64,000 nucleotides of DNA. Origin: a beta proteobacterium AAP65. GTDB taxonomy: Bacteria > Pseudomonadota > Gammaproteobacteria > Burkholderiales > Burkholderiaceae_C. The DNA lies in assembly GCA_001295865.1 (NCBI GenBank), contig LJHW01000002.1:1-64000 (forward strand). The letters are read 5' to 3'. The translations under genes and the position numbers were made by a program. The notes beneath the pieces are model-generated. The model worked only from the letters and a program-made list of their open reading frames with translations. It had not been told where the DNA came from and did not search any database. Positions 9,656 through 20,719 of this stretch are shown in pieces. Position 1 is the first letter of the stretch. Every line of letters begins with the position of its first letter.

Positions 9656-10759
9656 TCAATGAACGTCGATGGGGTAGGTGCCGAGGATCTTGAAGAACGC
9701 GCAGGCCGCGCGAAGTTCCTTGAGCGCCGCATCGACCTTGGGTTCATCGGGGTGCCCCTCGACGTCGATGTAGAAGTAGTACTCCCACTGCCCTGAGCGG
9801 GCGGGGCGTGACTCGAAGCGGGTCATGGAGACGCCGTGGTTCTTCAACGGCACCAGCATGTCGTGCACGGCGCCCGGGCGGTTCGTGACCGAGACCACCA
9901 GGCTGGTGCAGTCGTGCCCCGATGCCTTCGGCGATGGGTGCCGCGAGGGGTGCGTGACGATGGCAAAGCGGGTGCGGTTGTGCGGGTCGTCCTGGATGGC
10001 GGGCGACACCACATGGAGGCCGTACTCGCTGGCCGCACGTGCACTGGCAATGGCCGCCAGCGCCGGGTTCAGACCGGCCAGGCGCGCGCCTTCGGCATTG
10101 CTGGCCACGGGGCGGCGCTCAACATCGGGCAGGTGGTGGCTGAGCCAGCGGTGACATTGGGCCAGCGCCTGCGGGTGGGCGCAGATGGCCTCGATGCCCT
10201 GCAGCTCGTCGATCTTGCGCAGCAGGTTGTGGCGCACCACGAGGCTGGTCTCGCCGATGATGAAGAGCGGCGTCGTCAGGAACAGATCGAGCGAACGCGC
10301 GACCACGCCTTCGGTGCTGTTTTCCACCGGCATCACGCCGAAATCGGCCGCACCGCTGGTGGTGGCGTGCATGACCTCGTCGATGCTCGCGCAAGGCAGG
10401 CGCACCAGGCTGCTGCCGAAGTAGCCCAGCGCCGCCTCTTCGCTGAAAGTGCCGGCCGGACCGAGATAGGCCACGCGCGTGGGCGTTTCCAGGGCTCGGC
10501 AGGCCGACATGATCTCGCGCCAGATCGGCGCCACGCTGGCGTTTTTCAGCGGGCCGGGGTTCGCGGCCTTCAGGCCGTCGATGACCTGGGCTTCACGCTC
10601 GGGGCGGAACACCACCGAGCCTTCGCGCTTCTTGATCTCGCCGACTTCCAGCGCCAAGCCGGCACGGCGGTTCAGCAGTGCCAGCAGTTCGCGATCGACG
10701 TTGTCGATGTGCTGGCGCAGGGCCAGCAGTTCAGGGGCAACCCCGCTCGGTTCGGCCAT
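9656..10759 (-). CDS. pheA: Bifunctional chorismate mutase / prephenate dehydratase (P-protein)
   Basis: A 367-residue cytoplasmic enzyme. The N-terminal AroQ-type mutase (about 1-95) has LRQHIDNVDRELLALLNRRA and the RPEREAQVI helix. The dehydratase domain starts at VAYLGPAGTFSEEAAL and includes GVMPVENSTEGVV and the catalytic threonine in NRTRFAIV. The C-terminal ACT domain (about 275-367) has TNRPGAVHDMLVPL and the ESRPAR...YYFYIDVEG phenylalanine-binding signature, so feedback inhibition by phenylalanine is expected. It lies directly upstream of tyrA and 18 bases downstream of the DUF2059 gene; serC, usually next to pheA in this order, is missing. Confidence 0.96.
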   Translation of the reverse strand: MAEPSGVAPELLALRQHIDNVDRELLALLNRRAGLALEVGEIKKREGSVVFRPEREAQVIDGLKAANPGPLKNASVAPIWREIMSACRALETPTRVAYLGPAGTFSEEAALGYFGSSLVRLPCASIDEVMHATTSGAADFGVMPVENSTEGVVARSLDLFLTTPLFIIGETSLVVRHNLLRKIDELQGIEAICAHPQALAQCHRWLSHHLPDVERRPVASNAEGARLAGLNPALAAIASARAASEYGLHVVSPAIQDDPHNRTRFAIVTHPSRHPSPKASGHDCTSLVVSVTNRPGAVHDMLVPLKNHGVSMTRFESRPARSGQWEYYFYIDVEGHPDEPKVDAALKELRAACAFFKILGTYPIDVH

Positions 10760-10777
10760 CTTCGCGCAGGCCGTGTC

Positions 10778-11404
10778 TCAGGGCTTCTTGGCCGGCGCCG
10801 CGGGCTTGGCGGCGGGTTTGGGCTTGGCCGCGTTTGCAGCGTCGGCCGGCGGCTGCAGGCGGGCGGCCACGGCCTGTTCCAGCGCCACCACCTTCGGGCC
10901 GATCTCGCCGCGGGTCTCGGCCACGAGCTTCTCGCCGATGGCGCGCTGCATGTCGGCGCCCAGCGCCTGGAACTTGCGGTTGGCCGGCGATTCGAGGATG
11001 CCGATGACCTCGCGCAGTTCATCTTCGGTCAAGCGTTCTTCGAGGAGAGCGCCGATGGTCGAGGGGGCCAGCTGCACCGCGCGGCTGACGACGATGGGCG
11101 TGGCCTCGTCGGCGTACTTGCGCACATCGGCCTCGATGTCGCGCGCCAGTGCTTCACGGCGCTCGGCCGGCACGCCTTGCAAAGCCTGCCCGGCGCGTTG
11201 CAGCAACTGGCGCGCGGGTTGTTCGGTCAACTGCCGGGCCATGGCCTCGACGCCCGGCTGCTGCAGTTGCAGCACGCGGGCGACCAGCGCCTTCTTGGCC
11301 TCGGAGACGGGTGCAGCCGGCGCGGCCGCGGGGGCGGGGGTCTGGGCTTGTGCCGTACCGGCCAGGGCCAGCGTTGCCGCAATGACGATCAGCTTGAACT
11401 TCAC
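10778..11404 (-). CDS. DUF2059 family exported protein
   Basis: A 208-residue protein with a clear signal peptide (KFKLIVIAATLALAGTAQA, cleavage after residue 20-21), so it is probably periplasmic. The body is helical, with the DUF2059 pattern TEDELREVIGILESPANRKF near residue 135-155, and the C terminus is an Ala/Pro/Lys-rich tail. The start is a GTG at 11404, placed immediately after the gyrA stop with no intervening base, which suggests translational coupling to gyrA. No function is established for DUF2059. Confidence 0.85.
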   Translation of the reverse strand: MKFKLIVIAATLALAGTAQAQTPAPAAAPAAPVSEAKKALVARVLQLQQPGVEAMARQLTEQPARQLLQRAGQALQGVPAERREALARDIEADVRKYADEATPIVVSRAVQLAPSTIGALLEERLTEDELREVIGILESPANRKFQALGADMQRAIGEKLVAETRGEIGPKVVALEQAVAARLQPPADAANAAKPKPAAKPAAPAKKP

Positions 11405-14056
<2,652 letters not shown>

Positions 14057-14331
14057 GCGCGATCAGGTTGGTGGCGGCCGGGTGGCTTGGTCCGCGGTGC
14101 GGCAAAACAGCAGATTCTAGGGCCGTGGCCTTGTCGCGGCAGCGCAACATCGGCTGCGGGTCACTCCAATGCAGGGCCCAGAATGCAGGCCACCCGACGC
14201 CCTATGGCACAATGACTCGTCGGTGGTGAGTGCCCGCGCCTGTGGGGATTTGCCCGGTAGGTATGCCAACTCGCGCTTGTCGTTTTGGACTTTACGCAGG
14301 CTAGTCTGCGGCTTTCCTCGAGAGGAGAATC
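14057..14331. promoter_or_regulatory. gyrA-ompA divergent intergenic region
   Basis: This 275-base gap must hold promoters for gyrA (leftward) and ompA (rightward). For gyrA, TAGAAT on the minus strand at 14114-14119 is a good -10 match without a convincing -35. For ompA, no strong -35/-10 pair stands out; TTGTCG near 14278 with TAGTCT 18 bases later is weak. An AGGAG Shine-Dalgarno at about 14323-14327 fixes the ompA start. A short hairpin (GCAG/CTGC) lies just before it in the leader. Confidence 0.45.
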
Positions 14332-15048
14332 ATGAAGAAATTGAACAAGGTGGCGGTGCTCTTCGCATCTGCCGCACTTGCCGCCCCGATCGCGTCGTTG
14401 GCTGCAGCCCACGGCGGCATGGCCCCGAAGTCGGTCGACAACTGGCGCGCTTCCGACGGTACCGTCTGGAAGAACGGCACCAACGAACTCTGCTGGCGCG
14501 ATTCCGGCTGGACCCCGGCCACTGCCGACGAGAAGTGCGATGGCGCGATCAAGCCGCCGCCCCCGCCCGCTCCGAAGCCGGCTCCTCCGGTCGCTCCGCC
14601 CCCGCCGCCCGCCCCGGTGGCCCCGCCCGCCCCGGTCGTGGCTCCCCCGGCCGCCCCGCGCGCTCCGGTGGCCCCGCCCGCGCCGGTGCAAGAGAAGGTC
14701 ACCTTCGAATCCGACGCGCTGTTCGACTTCGCCAAGTCGAACCTCAAGCCGGCCGAAGCTGCCAAGCTGGCCGACTTGGTCGAGAAGACCAAGGGCGTCA
14801 CGTTGGAAGTCGTGATCGCCGTGGGTCACACCGACTCGGTGGGCAACGACGCCATCAACCAGAAGCTGTCGATCGCTCGCGCTGAAGCCGTCAAGAGCTT
14901 CCTGGCGAGCAAGGGCATCGAGCGCAACCGTGTTTACACGGAAGGCAAGGGCTCGAAGAACCCGGTCGCCGACAACAAGACGGCCGCTGGCCGCGCGAAG
15001 AACCGTCGCGTGGAAGTGGAAGTCGTGGGCACCCGCGTCAAGAAGTGA
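14332..15048 (+). CDS. ompA: OmpA family outer membrane / peptidoglycan-binding protein
   Basis: A 238-residue exported protein. A signal peptide (residues 1-25, ending SLAAA) is followed by a short domain with two cysteines (ELCWRDSGW, then DEKCDG), a Pro/Ala/Val-rich linker of about 50 residues, and a C-terminal OmpA domain that binds peptidoglycan ([56 protein letters not shown]). No long beta-barrel is present, so this is the short Burkholderiales type that tethers outer membrane to cell wall through its C-terminal domain. A strong Shine-Dalgarno and a strong terminator suggest a highly expressed single-gene transcript. Confidence 0.93.
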   Translation: MKKLNKVAVLFASAALAAPIASLAAAHGGMAPKSVDNWRASDGTVWKNGTNELCWRDSGWTPATADEKCDGAIKPPPPPAPKPAPPVAPPPPPAPVAPPAPVVAPPAAPRAPVAPPAPVQEKVTFESDALFDFAKSNLKPAEAAKLADLVEKTKGVTLEVVIAVGHTDSVGNDAINQKLSIARAEAVKSFLASKGIERNRVYTEGKGSKNPVADNKTAAGRAKNRRVEVEVVGTRVKK

Positions 15049-15053
15049 AAGAA

Positions 15054-15108
15054 GCAGCCTCCGGGCTGCCTTCGCTGCAAACCCCGCTCCGGCGGGGTTT
15101 TCTTTTTT
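15054..15108 (+). terminator. Rho-independent terminator of ompA
   Basis: Two hairpins follow the ompA stop. The first (15054-15059 with 15064-15069, TCCG loop) has no T tract. The second (15082-15087 with 15092-15097, again a TCCG tetraloop) is followed by a T-rich run at 15098-15108 and is a canonical terminator. Confidence 0.88.
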
Positions 15109-15182
15109 CCGATGACCCTGCGCGCTGGCTGTCACCCGGCCTTCGCAACACGCAGCACCCGCACTCTGGATACGATGCCACC

Positions 15183-15884
15183 ATGAGCAACGTCGACGCA
15201 CAGGAACTGGCCAAATTCAGCGAACTGGCCCACCGCTGGTGGGATCCGGAAAGCGAGTTCCGGCCGCTGCACCAGATCAACCCACTGCGGCTGGAGTGGA
15301 TCGACGAACTGGCCACCTTGCGTGGCAAGCAGGTGCTCGATGTCGGCTGTGGCGGCGGCATCCTGGCCGAAGCGATGGCGCGCCGCGCCGCGCACGTGAC
15401 CGGCATCGACCTCGCGGCGCGGCCCTTGGGCGTGGCGCGTCTGCACGCGCTCGAAGCCGGCGTCGAGAACCTCGAGTACCGCGAGATCGCGACTGAAGCG
15501 CTCGCCGAGGCGCAGCCGGCCAGCCTCGACGTCGTCACCTGCATGGAGATGCTGGAGCACGTGCCCGACCCTTCGGCCGTCGTGCGCGCCTGTGCCACGC
15601 TGGTGCGGCCCGGCGGCTGGGTGTTTTTCTCCACGCTGAACCGCAACCCCAAGTCCTTCCTCTTCGCCATCGTCGGCGCCGAGTACGTGCTGCGGCTGCT
15701 GCCCAAGGGCACGCACGAATACGCACGCTTCATCCGCCCGAGCGAACTGGCGCGCTGGGCGCGCGATGCCGGGCTGGGTCTGCAGGGCAGCCGGGGCATG
15801 GAATACAACCCCTTCACACGGCGCTACTGGCTGTCGGACGACACCAGCGTCAACTACCTCGTGGCCTGTCGCCGTCCGGGCTGA
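15183..15884 (+). CDS. ubiG: Ubiquinone biosynthesis O-methyltransferase
   Basis: A 233-residue class I SAM-dependent methyltransferase catalysing both O-methylations of ubiquinone synthesis. The N terminus [19 protein letters not shown] and the [11 protein letters not shown] motif are diagnostic of UbiG; motif I is [16 protein letters not shown], then EMLEHVPDP and the C-terminal [18 protein letters not shown]. The ATG at 15183 matches the family start; upstream in-frame codons run through the ompA terminator and are untranslated leader. It sits 15 bases before gph, an arrangement common in Burkholderiales. Confidence 0.96.
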   Translation: MSNVDAQELAKFSELAHRWWDPESEFRPLHQINPLRLEWIDELATLRGKQVLDVGCGGGILAEAMARRAAHVTGIDLAARPLGVARLHALEAGVENLEYREIATEALAEAQPASLDVVTCMEMLEHVPDPSAVVRACATLVRPGGWVFFSTLNRNPKSFLFAIVGAEYVLRLLPKGTHEYARFIRPSELARWARDAGLGLQGSRGMEYNPFTRRYWLSDDTSVNYLVACRRPG

Positions 15885-15899
15885 GGCGGACCGTCTGCT

Positions 15900-16553
15900 T
15901 TGATCCAGGCCGTCCTCTTCGATCTCGACGGCACGCTCGTCGACAGCGCACCCGATCTCGCGGGTACCGCCAACGACATGCGCATAGCGCGCGGCCTGCC
16001 GGACCTGCCTCACGAAGCGCTGCGCTGTCATGCGGGCTCGGGCGCAAGGGGCATGTTGAAGGCGGCTTTTGATCTGACGCCCGACGTGTCTGGCTACGCT
16101 GCGTTGCGCGACGAGTTCCACGCGCTGTACGCCACACGGCTGTTGCGGCTGACACGCTGCTTCGAGGCCACGCCGCGCGTGTTGCAGGCGCTGGACGAAC
16201 GCGGCATCGTTTGGGGCATCGTCACCAACAAGGCGATGCGCTTTGCAGAGCCTCTTGTGCAGGCGCTCGCGCTGTCGCGCTGTGCCGTGCTGGTGGCTGG
16301 CGACAGCACGCCGCACACCAAGCCCCACCCGGCGCCGCTCTTGGAAGCGGCGTGCCGCCTGGGCTTGCCACCGGATGCCTGCGTCTACGTGGGTGACGAC
16401 GAGCGCGACGTCATCGCGGGCCGTGCGGCGGGCATGCGCACGCTGGCAGCCCGCTGGGGTTACCTGGGCGCCGGCCAAGATCCGCACACCTGGGACGCCG
16501 ATGCGGTGCTGCCCGACGCCGATGCCCTCTTGCAATGGCTGGAACTGCCCTAA
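15900..16553 (+). CDS. gph: HAD-family phosphoglycolate phosphatase
   Basis: A 217-residue HAD hydrolase. Motif I is VLFDLDGTLVDSAPDL (nucleophile Asp in DLDGT), motif II is IVTNK, and motif IV is YVGDDERDVIAG. The cap region is the helical C1 type seen in Gph. It would dephosphorylate 2-phosphoglycolate; related sugar-phosphate substrates cannot be excluded. The likely start is a TTG at 15900, because the first residues (IQAVLFDLDGT) begin the fold immediately and no upstream ATG exists in frame. The stop lies only six bases before the tmRNA 5' end. Confidence 0.88.
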   Translation: MIQAVLFDLDGTLVDSAPDLAGTANDMRIARGLPDLPHEALRCHAGSGARGMLKAAFDLTPDVSGYAALRDEFHALYATRLLRLTRCFEATPRVLQALDERGIVWGIVTNKAMRFAEPLVQALALSRCAVLVAGDSTPHTKPHPAPLLEAACRLGLPPDACVYVGDDERDVIAGRAAGMRTLAARWGYLGAGQDPHTWDADAVLPDADALLQWLELP

Positions 16554-16559
16554 ACTCCA

Positions 16560-16937
16560 GGGTCTGGGTCCGACCTGGCTTCGACGTGGGTGCGGAGTTG
16601 ATTTGGGGCATGCCGAGCACCAGTTCGCTCGTTAAACCACTGGAAACAAAGTAACTGCGAACGATCAAACGTACGCCCTCGCCGCTTAAAACCGGTGAGC
16701 CTCGCAACAGTTGGCCGATGGGCTGGGTCTGAGGGGTAACCTGAAGACTGCGAGGTCATACACATTGGCTCGTCCTGCAGCGTGTCATTCGTTGCGGGCC
16801 TAAAACCAAATGACTCGGGGCAAAGGTAGCGTGCTGCTGCGCGACCTGCGCTCTTAAATTCAAATCAGTCAGCTACGCATGTAGAACCGGTTGGCAATGG
16901 CTTGCGGACGGGGGTTCGATTCCCCCCGGATCCACCA
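16560..16937 (+). ncRNA. ssrA: Transfer-messenger RNA (tmRNA), tag ANDQTYALAA
   Basis: A 378-base one-piece tmRNA, used with SmpB to rescue stalled ribosomes. The 5' GGGTCTG pairs with CGGATCC before the encoded ACCA to form the acceptor stem. The T arm is GGGGGTTCGATTCCCCC. The tag frame is GCG-AAC-GAT-CAA-ACG-TAC-GCC-CTC-GCC-GCT-TAA (16657-16689), giving ANDQTYALAA, close to the usual ANDENYALAA. The conserved GGCATGCCGAGCACCAG segment lies at about 16612. CCA is encoded (ends at 16937). It follows gph by six bases. Confidence 0.96.
16657..16689 (+). other. tmRNA proteolysis-tag reading frame
   Basis: Resume codon GCG at 16657 through TAA at 16687-16689 encodes ANDQTYALAA. The C-terminal ALAA is the ClpXP/ClpAP degron seen in nearly all tmRNA tags. 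Positions 4-5 are Gln-Thr, where Glu-Asn is the common form. Confidence 0.93.
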
Positions 16938-16948
16938 GGCAAAAGAAG

Positions 16949-16985
16949 AAGGCCTCCTCGCTCACGCGGGAGGCCTTTTTTCTTT
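16949..16985 (+). terminator. Bidirectional terminator between ssrA and the pigment cluster
   Basis: A perfect 9-bp stem (16949-16957 with 16969-16977) is followed by a T-rich run rightward. On the minus strand the same stem is followed by TTCTTCTTTT, so it can also end the leftward ketosynthase transcript whose stop lies at 16994. Confidence 0.88.
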
Positions 16986-16993
16986 GCCGGTGC

Positions 16994-18196
16994 TCAGGCG
17001 CGCTCGAAGAGCAAGGCCGAGTTGGTGCCGCCGAAAGCGAAAGAACTGCTGATGGCCGCGCGCAGCCCGGGTGCCGCGGTGCCGGGCTGCAGCACCAAAT
17101 TGAGTCCCAGAGAGGTGTCGGGGCTGCCGCAGTGCGCGGAGGGGGGCACCTGACCGTGGTGCACCGCGAGCACCGTGACCACGGCTTCCAGCGCGCCCGC
17201 GGCGCCGAGCAGGTGGCCATGCAGCGCCTTCGTGGAACTGACCTGCAGCCCGTCGATGGCCGTGCCCCAGACGCCGCGCAGCGCCTCGGCTTCCACGCCA
17301 TCGCCGATCTTCGTGGCCGTGCCGTGCGCGTTGCAGTAGCCCACGTCCGCGGGCTGCAGGCCGGCCGTACGCAGCGCCGCGTTCAGGGCCCGCTGCTGGC
17401 CGCCGGCATCGGGCTTGGTCAGGTGGGTGGCGTCGCAACTCATGCCCCAGCCCGAGAGCCGCGCATAAACACGGGCCTGGCGCGCTTGGGCGCGCGCAGC
17501 CGACTCCAGCACCAGGAAGGCCGCGCCTTCTCCCAGCACGAAGCCGCTGCGGTCGGTGGCAAACGGGCGGCAGGCCATGGCGGCTTCGCCGGGTTGGAAG
17601 CTGGCCAGCGTCATCATGGCCTGCCACGCCAGCACGACGCCGGGCACGAGCAGCGCCTCGCTGCCGCCGGCGATGGCGACATCCACCTCGCCGTTGCGTA
17701 TGGCCTTGGCGGCTTCTGCGATGGCCACGGCCGAAGAGGCACAAGCCACCGAGTAGGTGATGACCGGGCCTTGGACACCCTGGCGCATGGCCACGTGTGA
17801 GGCCGGCGCGTTGGGCATGAAGGCCGGGATGGTGAGCGGCGGCACGCGGCCGGCGCTGTGGTAGGCCGTGTCCAGTGCGGCGGCGCCGCCCATGCCACAG
17901 CCGGCATAAACGCCCACGCGCTCCCGCTCCACATCGCCCAGGCCGCCGGCATCACGAAGCGCCAGGTCGGCAGCGGCCACGGCCAGCTGGCTCACGCGGT
18001 CGACGCCGGCGAGCTGCAGCTTGTTGAACCAACGGGTCTGGTCGAAAGCCGCGGCGGCGGCAGCAGCCGGGCGTGGCAGCTCGGGAAAGATGGCCCGTAC
18101 CGCCGATTCACCGCGCATCAGCGCGCTGAACATGGCCTGCGCGTCATCGCCGTGGGGGCTGACCACCCCCAGGCCCGTGACCACCACCCCGTTCAC
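16994..18196 (-). CDS. Beta-ketoacyl-ACP synthase (KS-I/II type)
   Basis: A 400-residue condensing enzyme with an intact Cys-His-His triad: cysteine in SVACASSAVAIAEA, first histidine in NAHGTATKIGDG, second in STKALHGHLLGAAGA, and the C-terminal SSSFAFGGTNSAL glycine-rich motif. It is the third ketosynthase of the cluster and has no adjacent chain-length factor, so it may act in priming or alone (compare ApeR of aryl-polyene clusters; the mapping is inference). The start is a GTG at 18196 overlapping the ACP stop by four bases (GTGA). It ends just before the shared terminator with ssrA. Confidence 0.9.
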   Translation of the reverse strand: MNGVVVTGLGVVSPHGDDAQAMFSALMRGESAVRAIFPELPRPAAAAAAAFDQTRWFNKLQLAGVDRVSQLAVAAADLALRDAGGLGDVERERVGVYAGCGMGGAAALDTAYHSAGRVPPLTIPAFMPNAPASHVAMRQGVQGPVITYSVACASSAVAIAEAAKAIRNGEVDVAIAGGSEALLVPGVVLAWQAMMTLASFQPGEAAMACRPFATDRSGFVLGEGAAFLVLESAARAQARQARVYARLSGWGMSCDATHLTKPDAGGQQRALNAALRTAGLQPADVGYCNAHGTATKIGDGVEAEALRGVWGTAIDGLQVSSTKALHGHLLGAAGALEAVVTVLAVHHGQVPPSAHCGSPDTSLGLNLVLQPGTAAPGLRAAISSSFAFGGTNSALLFERA

Positions 18197-18444
18197 TGCG
18201 GCGCGGCAGCGGTCTGCGCGGCGCGCAGCTGGTCGACGATCTCGGCCAGTTCGGCCAGGGTGTCGAGGTTGGGGTTGTTGTCGGGGATGGAGATGCCGTA
18301 CTTGTCTTCCACCTCGAACAGGAATTCGACCAGCGCAAGCGAATCCACGCCGCTGGCACGCATCGAGGCGTGCGGGTCCAGGGTGGCGGGGTCGAGCCCG
18401 TACTTTTCCTGGATCAGGTCTTGCAATTCCTTGAGCGAACTCAT
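18193..18444 (-). CDS. Acyl carrier protein
   Basis: An 83-residue ACP with the phosphopantetheine serine in GVDSLALVEFLFEVEDKYG (about Ser34-36). The DSLALVEF context resembles the ACPs of aryl-polyene and flexirubin clusters more than fatty-acid AcpP (DSLDTVEL). It overlaps the downstream ketosynthase by GTGA, so the two are translationally coupled and probably interact. The other ACP of the cluster lies at its far end (40355-40669). Confidence 0.92.
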   Translation of the reverse strand: MSSLKELQDLIQEKYGLDPATLDPHASMRASGVDSLALVEFLFEVEDKYGISIPDNNPNLDTLAELAEIVDQLRAAQTAAAPQ

Positions 18445-18536
18445 CGTGCCGTTTCCATCTTCGTGTCCGCCCGCAGCCTGCAAGGGCAGGCGCCATGGCC
18501 CTGCGGCCGGCGAGGCACTGATGATATCCGCTCGCC

Positions 18537-19235
18537 TCAGCCCACCCGGCCGCGGCCGACCCACGGGCTGAGCTGGATGGACAGTGCTGCGAACACGGTC
18601 CCGAGTGCCGCGCCGGCGGCCGCATCCAGCACCACATGCTGGCGGATGGCCACGGTCGACCAGGCGATGGCCAGCACCCACACGAGGTTGAGCACACGCA
18701 AGGCCATGGGCGCGCCGACGATGCGCATCAGGCGCTCCACCCAGATCGCGGTGAACACCGCCGTGGCCACGTGCAGCGAGGGGCAGGCGTTGCCCGCGGC
18801 GTCCACCCCCTGCAGCACGGCAAAACCCGGGTAGGCACTGACGTCGACATCGGGCTTGGGCACGGCCGTCGGCCAGAAGTGAAAGATGAGCAGGCCGCAG
18901 GCGCACAGGGCCGCTGCCCACACACCGTAGACGATCAGCTCACGCAGGCGCAAGAGCAGCCCGGGCGCCACGCCGACATAGAGCCATAACGACACATAGG
19001 CGACGAGGCCCCAGGGCTGGAAGGGCACCAGCGCGTCGATCGCCGTGAGCGGCATCTCGAACACGGGGTAAACAGGATGTCGCAGCGTGTGGAAGTAGCC
19101 GAGAAAGAAGACCCACATGAAGCCGCTGATGCCCACCACCTTCAGCGGCAGGTAGCGCCAGAAGCGCACCCGCAGATCGGCCCACCAGGCGGGAGGGTCT
19201 TGCGAGGGCAGGGGCCGGGCCGTGGGTCTGTTCAT
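18537..19235 (-). CDS. PAP2-family membrane phosphatase
   Basis: A 232-residue integral membrane protein with about six hydrophobic segments. PAP2 motif 2 is CPSLHVATA and motif 3 is RQHVVLDAAAG with the catalytic histidine; motif 1 (K-x6-RP) is weak, with only KPDVD visible. Family members remove phosphate from lipid phosphates such as phosphatidic acid or undecaprenyl pyrophosphate. Upstream of the ACP gene by about 90 bases and on the same strand. In this cluster it might dephosphorylate a lipid product of the neighbouring PlsC-like enzyme; that is inference. The ATG at 19235 starts the conserved protein. Confidence 0.82.
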   Translation of the reverse strand: MNRPTARPLPSQDPPAWWADLRVRFWRYLPLKVVGISGFMWVFFLGYFHTLRHPVYPVFEMPLTAIDALVPFQPWGLVAYVSLWLYVGVAPGLLLRLRELIVYGVWAAALCACGLLIFHFWPTAVPKPDVDVSAYPGFAVLQGVDAAGNACPSLHVATAVFTAIWVERLMRIVGAPMALRVLNLVWVLAIAWSTVAIRQHVVLDAAAGAALGTVFAALSIQLSPWVGRGRVG

Positions 19236-19360
19236 GCAGGTGTGTTTGCGATAATCGGCGGTTGCGGCGCGAACTGCGCTCGCCATCCCGTGCCAGGTCC
19301 CAGGGCTCCAAGAAAGCCGCCGGACCGCGGTGCCTCAGCCCTCAGCAACGCCAGACTCAC
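19236..19360. promoter_or_regulatory. Divergent promoter region, PAP2 / halogenase operons
   Basis: This 125-base gap separates a leftward and a rightward operon. On the plus strand TGCGATAAT (about 19247-19255) resembles an extended -10 element; no convincing -35 precedes it. This is the only good AT-rich element in the gap. Confidence 0.35.
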
Positions 19361-20719
19361 ATGCCCGTGGAGACCCCCGTCAGCCCTCATTCTGGGCCCT
19401 TGCGCCACTGCGACGTGCTGGTCATCGGTGGCGGGCCCGCCGGCAGCACGGTTGCCACACTGCTGGCGCGCCAGGGCCGAGACGTGGCGCTGCTGGAAAA
19501 GTCGCACCACCCGCGTTTCCACATCGGTGAATCGCTGCTGCCTGCCGGCGTGCCGCTGCTCGAGCAACTCGGCGTGCGTGAACAGGTCGAAGCCATCGGC
19601 ATGCCCAAGCTGGGCGTGGAGTTCTGTTCACCGCAACACAGCCACCGGGCCTTCGTCGAGTTCAGCGATGCCTGGAACAAGGGCCTGCCCATGGCCTGGC
19701 AGGTGCGCCGGGCCGATTTCGACCAGATCCTTTTCCGCAACGCCGCGCAGGCTGGCGCGCGCACGCTGGAAGGCTGCCAGGTGCGCAAGGTGGCCTTCGA
19801 TGCCCGGGGTGCCGATGTCGAGGCGGTGCTCGACGACGGCGCCGTGCAGCGCTGGCGCGCACGTTTTGTCATCGACGCCAGCGGGCGCGACACGCTGCTG
19901 GCCACGCAGCACGGCTGGAAACAGAAGAACCGCAAGCACAACAGCGCGGCGCTCTTCGGTCACTTCCGCGGCGCGCGGCGGCTGGAAGGCAAGCTCGAAG
20001 GCAACATCAGCATCTTCTGGTTCCAGCACGGCTGGTTCTGGTTCATCCCGCTGGCCGATGGCAGCACCAGCGTGGGCGCGGTGTGCTGGCCCTACTACCT
20101 GAAGCAGCGCGACAAGCCGCTGCCCGAGTTCTTTGCCGACACCATCGCGATGGCGCCCGAACTCGCGGCGCGCCTGCAAGGAGCCGAACTCATCGACGAA
20201 CAGGTCTGGGCCACCGGCAACTACAGCTATTGCGCCGACCGCTGCGCCGGCGACCGCTTCCTGATGTTGGGCGATGCCTACGCCTTCATCGACCCGGTGT
20301 TCTCGTCGGGCGTGTTCCTGGCGATGCAGAGCGCTTTCGAAGGCGCCGAGGCCGTGGCCAAGGCGCTCGATGAACCCGCGGCCTACCCGGCCGCGCGCCG
20401 CCGCTTCGAGCGCCGCATGCAGCACGGGCCGCGCGAGTTCTCGTGGTTCATCCAGCGCATGACCAACCCGATGATGCGCGAACTCTTCATGCACCCGCGC
20501 AACCCGCTGCGCATGCAGGAGGCCGTGCTCTCGCTGCTGGCCGGCGACATCTACGGCAAGACGCCGATCTGGGGCTCGCTCGCCGCTTTCAAGGCCGTGT
20601 ACTACCTGGGCTCGCTGTTCGCGCTGCCGCGCACGTGGCGCGCGTGGCGGGCGCGGCGGCAGATGATCCGCGACGTGGGTGCGGTCCGCGGCGAGAACGT
20701 CATCGCCAACGCCTCATGA
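19361..20719 (+). CDS. FAD-dependent halogenase-like oxidoreductase
   Basis: A 452-residue flavoprotein. The FAD-binding motif is VLVIGGGPAGSTVA (residues 19-32), followed by HIGESLLPAG (54-63). Two features point to flavin-dependent halogenases rather than plain monooxygenases: WFWFIP (225-230), the WxWxIP motif, and Lys83 in GMPKLGVEF at the position of the catalytic lysine. FIDPVFSSG (309-317) matches the FxDPxxSxG motif of phenol/pyrrole-type halogenases. It heads a four-gene operon overlapping the chorismatase by ATGA, so a hydroxybenzoate-derived ring is the obvious substrate. The ATG at 19361 is chosen; the frame is open further upstream. Confidence 0.78.
   Translation: MPVETPVSPHSGPLRHCDVLVIGGGPAGSTVATLLARQGRDVALLEKSHHPRFHIGESLLPAGVPLLEQLGVREQVEAIGMPKLGVEFCSPQHSHRAFVEFSDAWNKGLPMAWQVRRADFDQILFRNAAQAGARTLEGCQVRKVAFDARGADVEAVLDDGAVQRWRARFVIDASGRDTLLATQHGWKQKNRKHNSAALFGHFRGARRLEGKLEGNISIFWFQHGWFWFIPLADGSTSVGAVCWPYYLKQRDKPLPEFFADTIAMAPELAARLQGAELIDEQVWATGNYSYCADRCAGDRFLMLGDAYAFIDPVFSSGVFLAMQSAFEGAEAVAKALDEPAAYPAARRRFERRMQHGPREFSWFIQRMTNPMMRELFMHPRNPLRMQEAVLSLLAGDIYGKTPIWGSLAAFKAVYYLGSLFALPRTWRAWRARRQMIRDVGAVRGENVIANAS

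Noticed and set aside
14560..14690. DNA tandem repeat in ompA
   Set aside because: The Pro/Ala/Val-rich linker gives repetitive CCG/GCC codons but no exact repeat unit; it is a protein linker, not a satellite.
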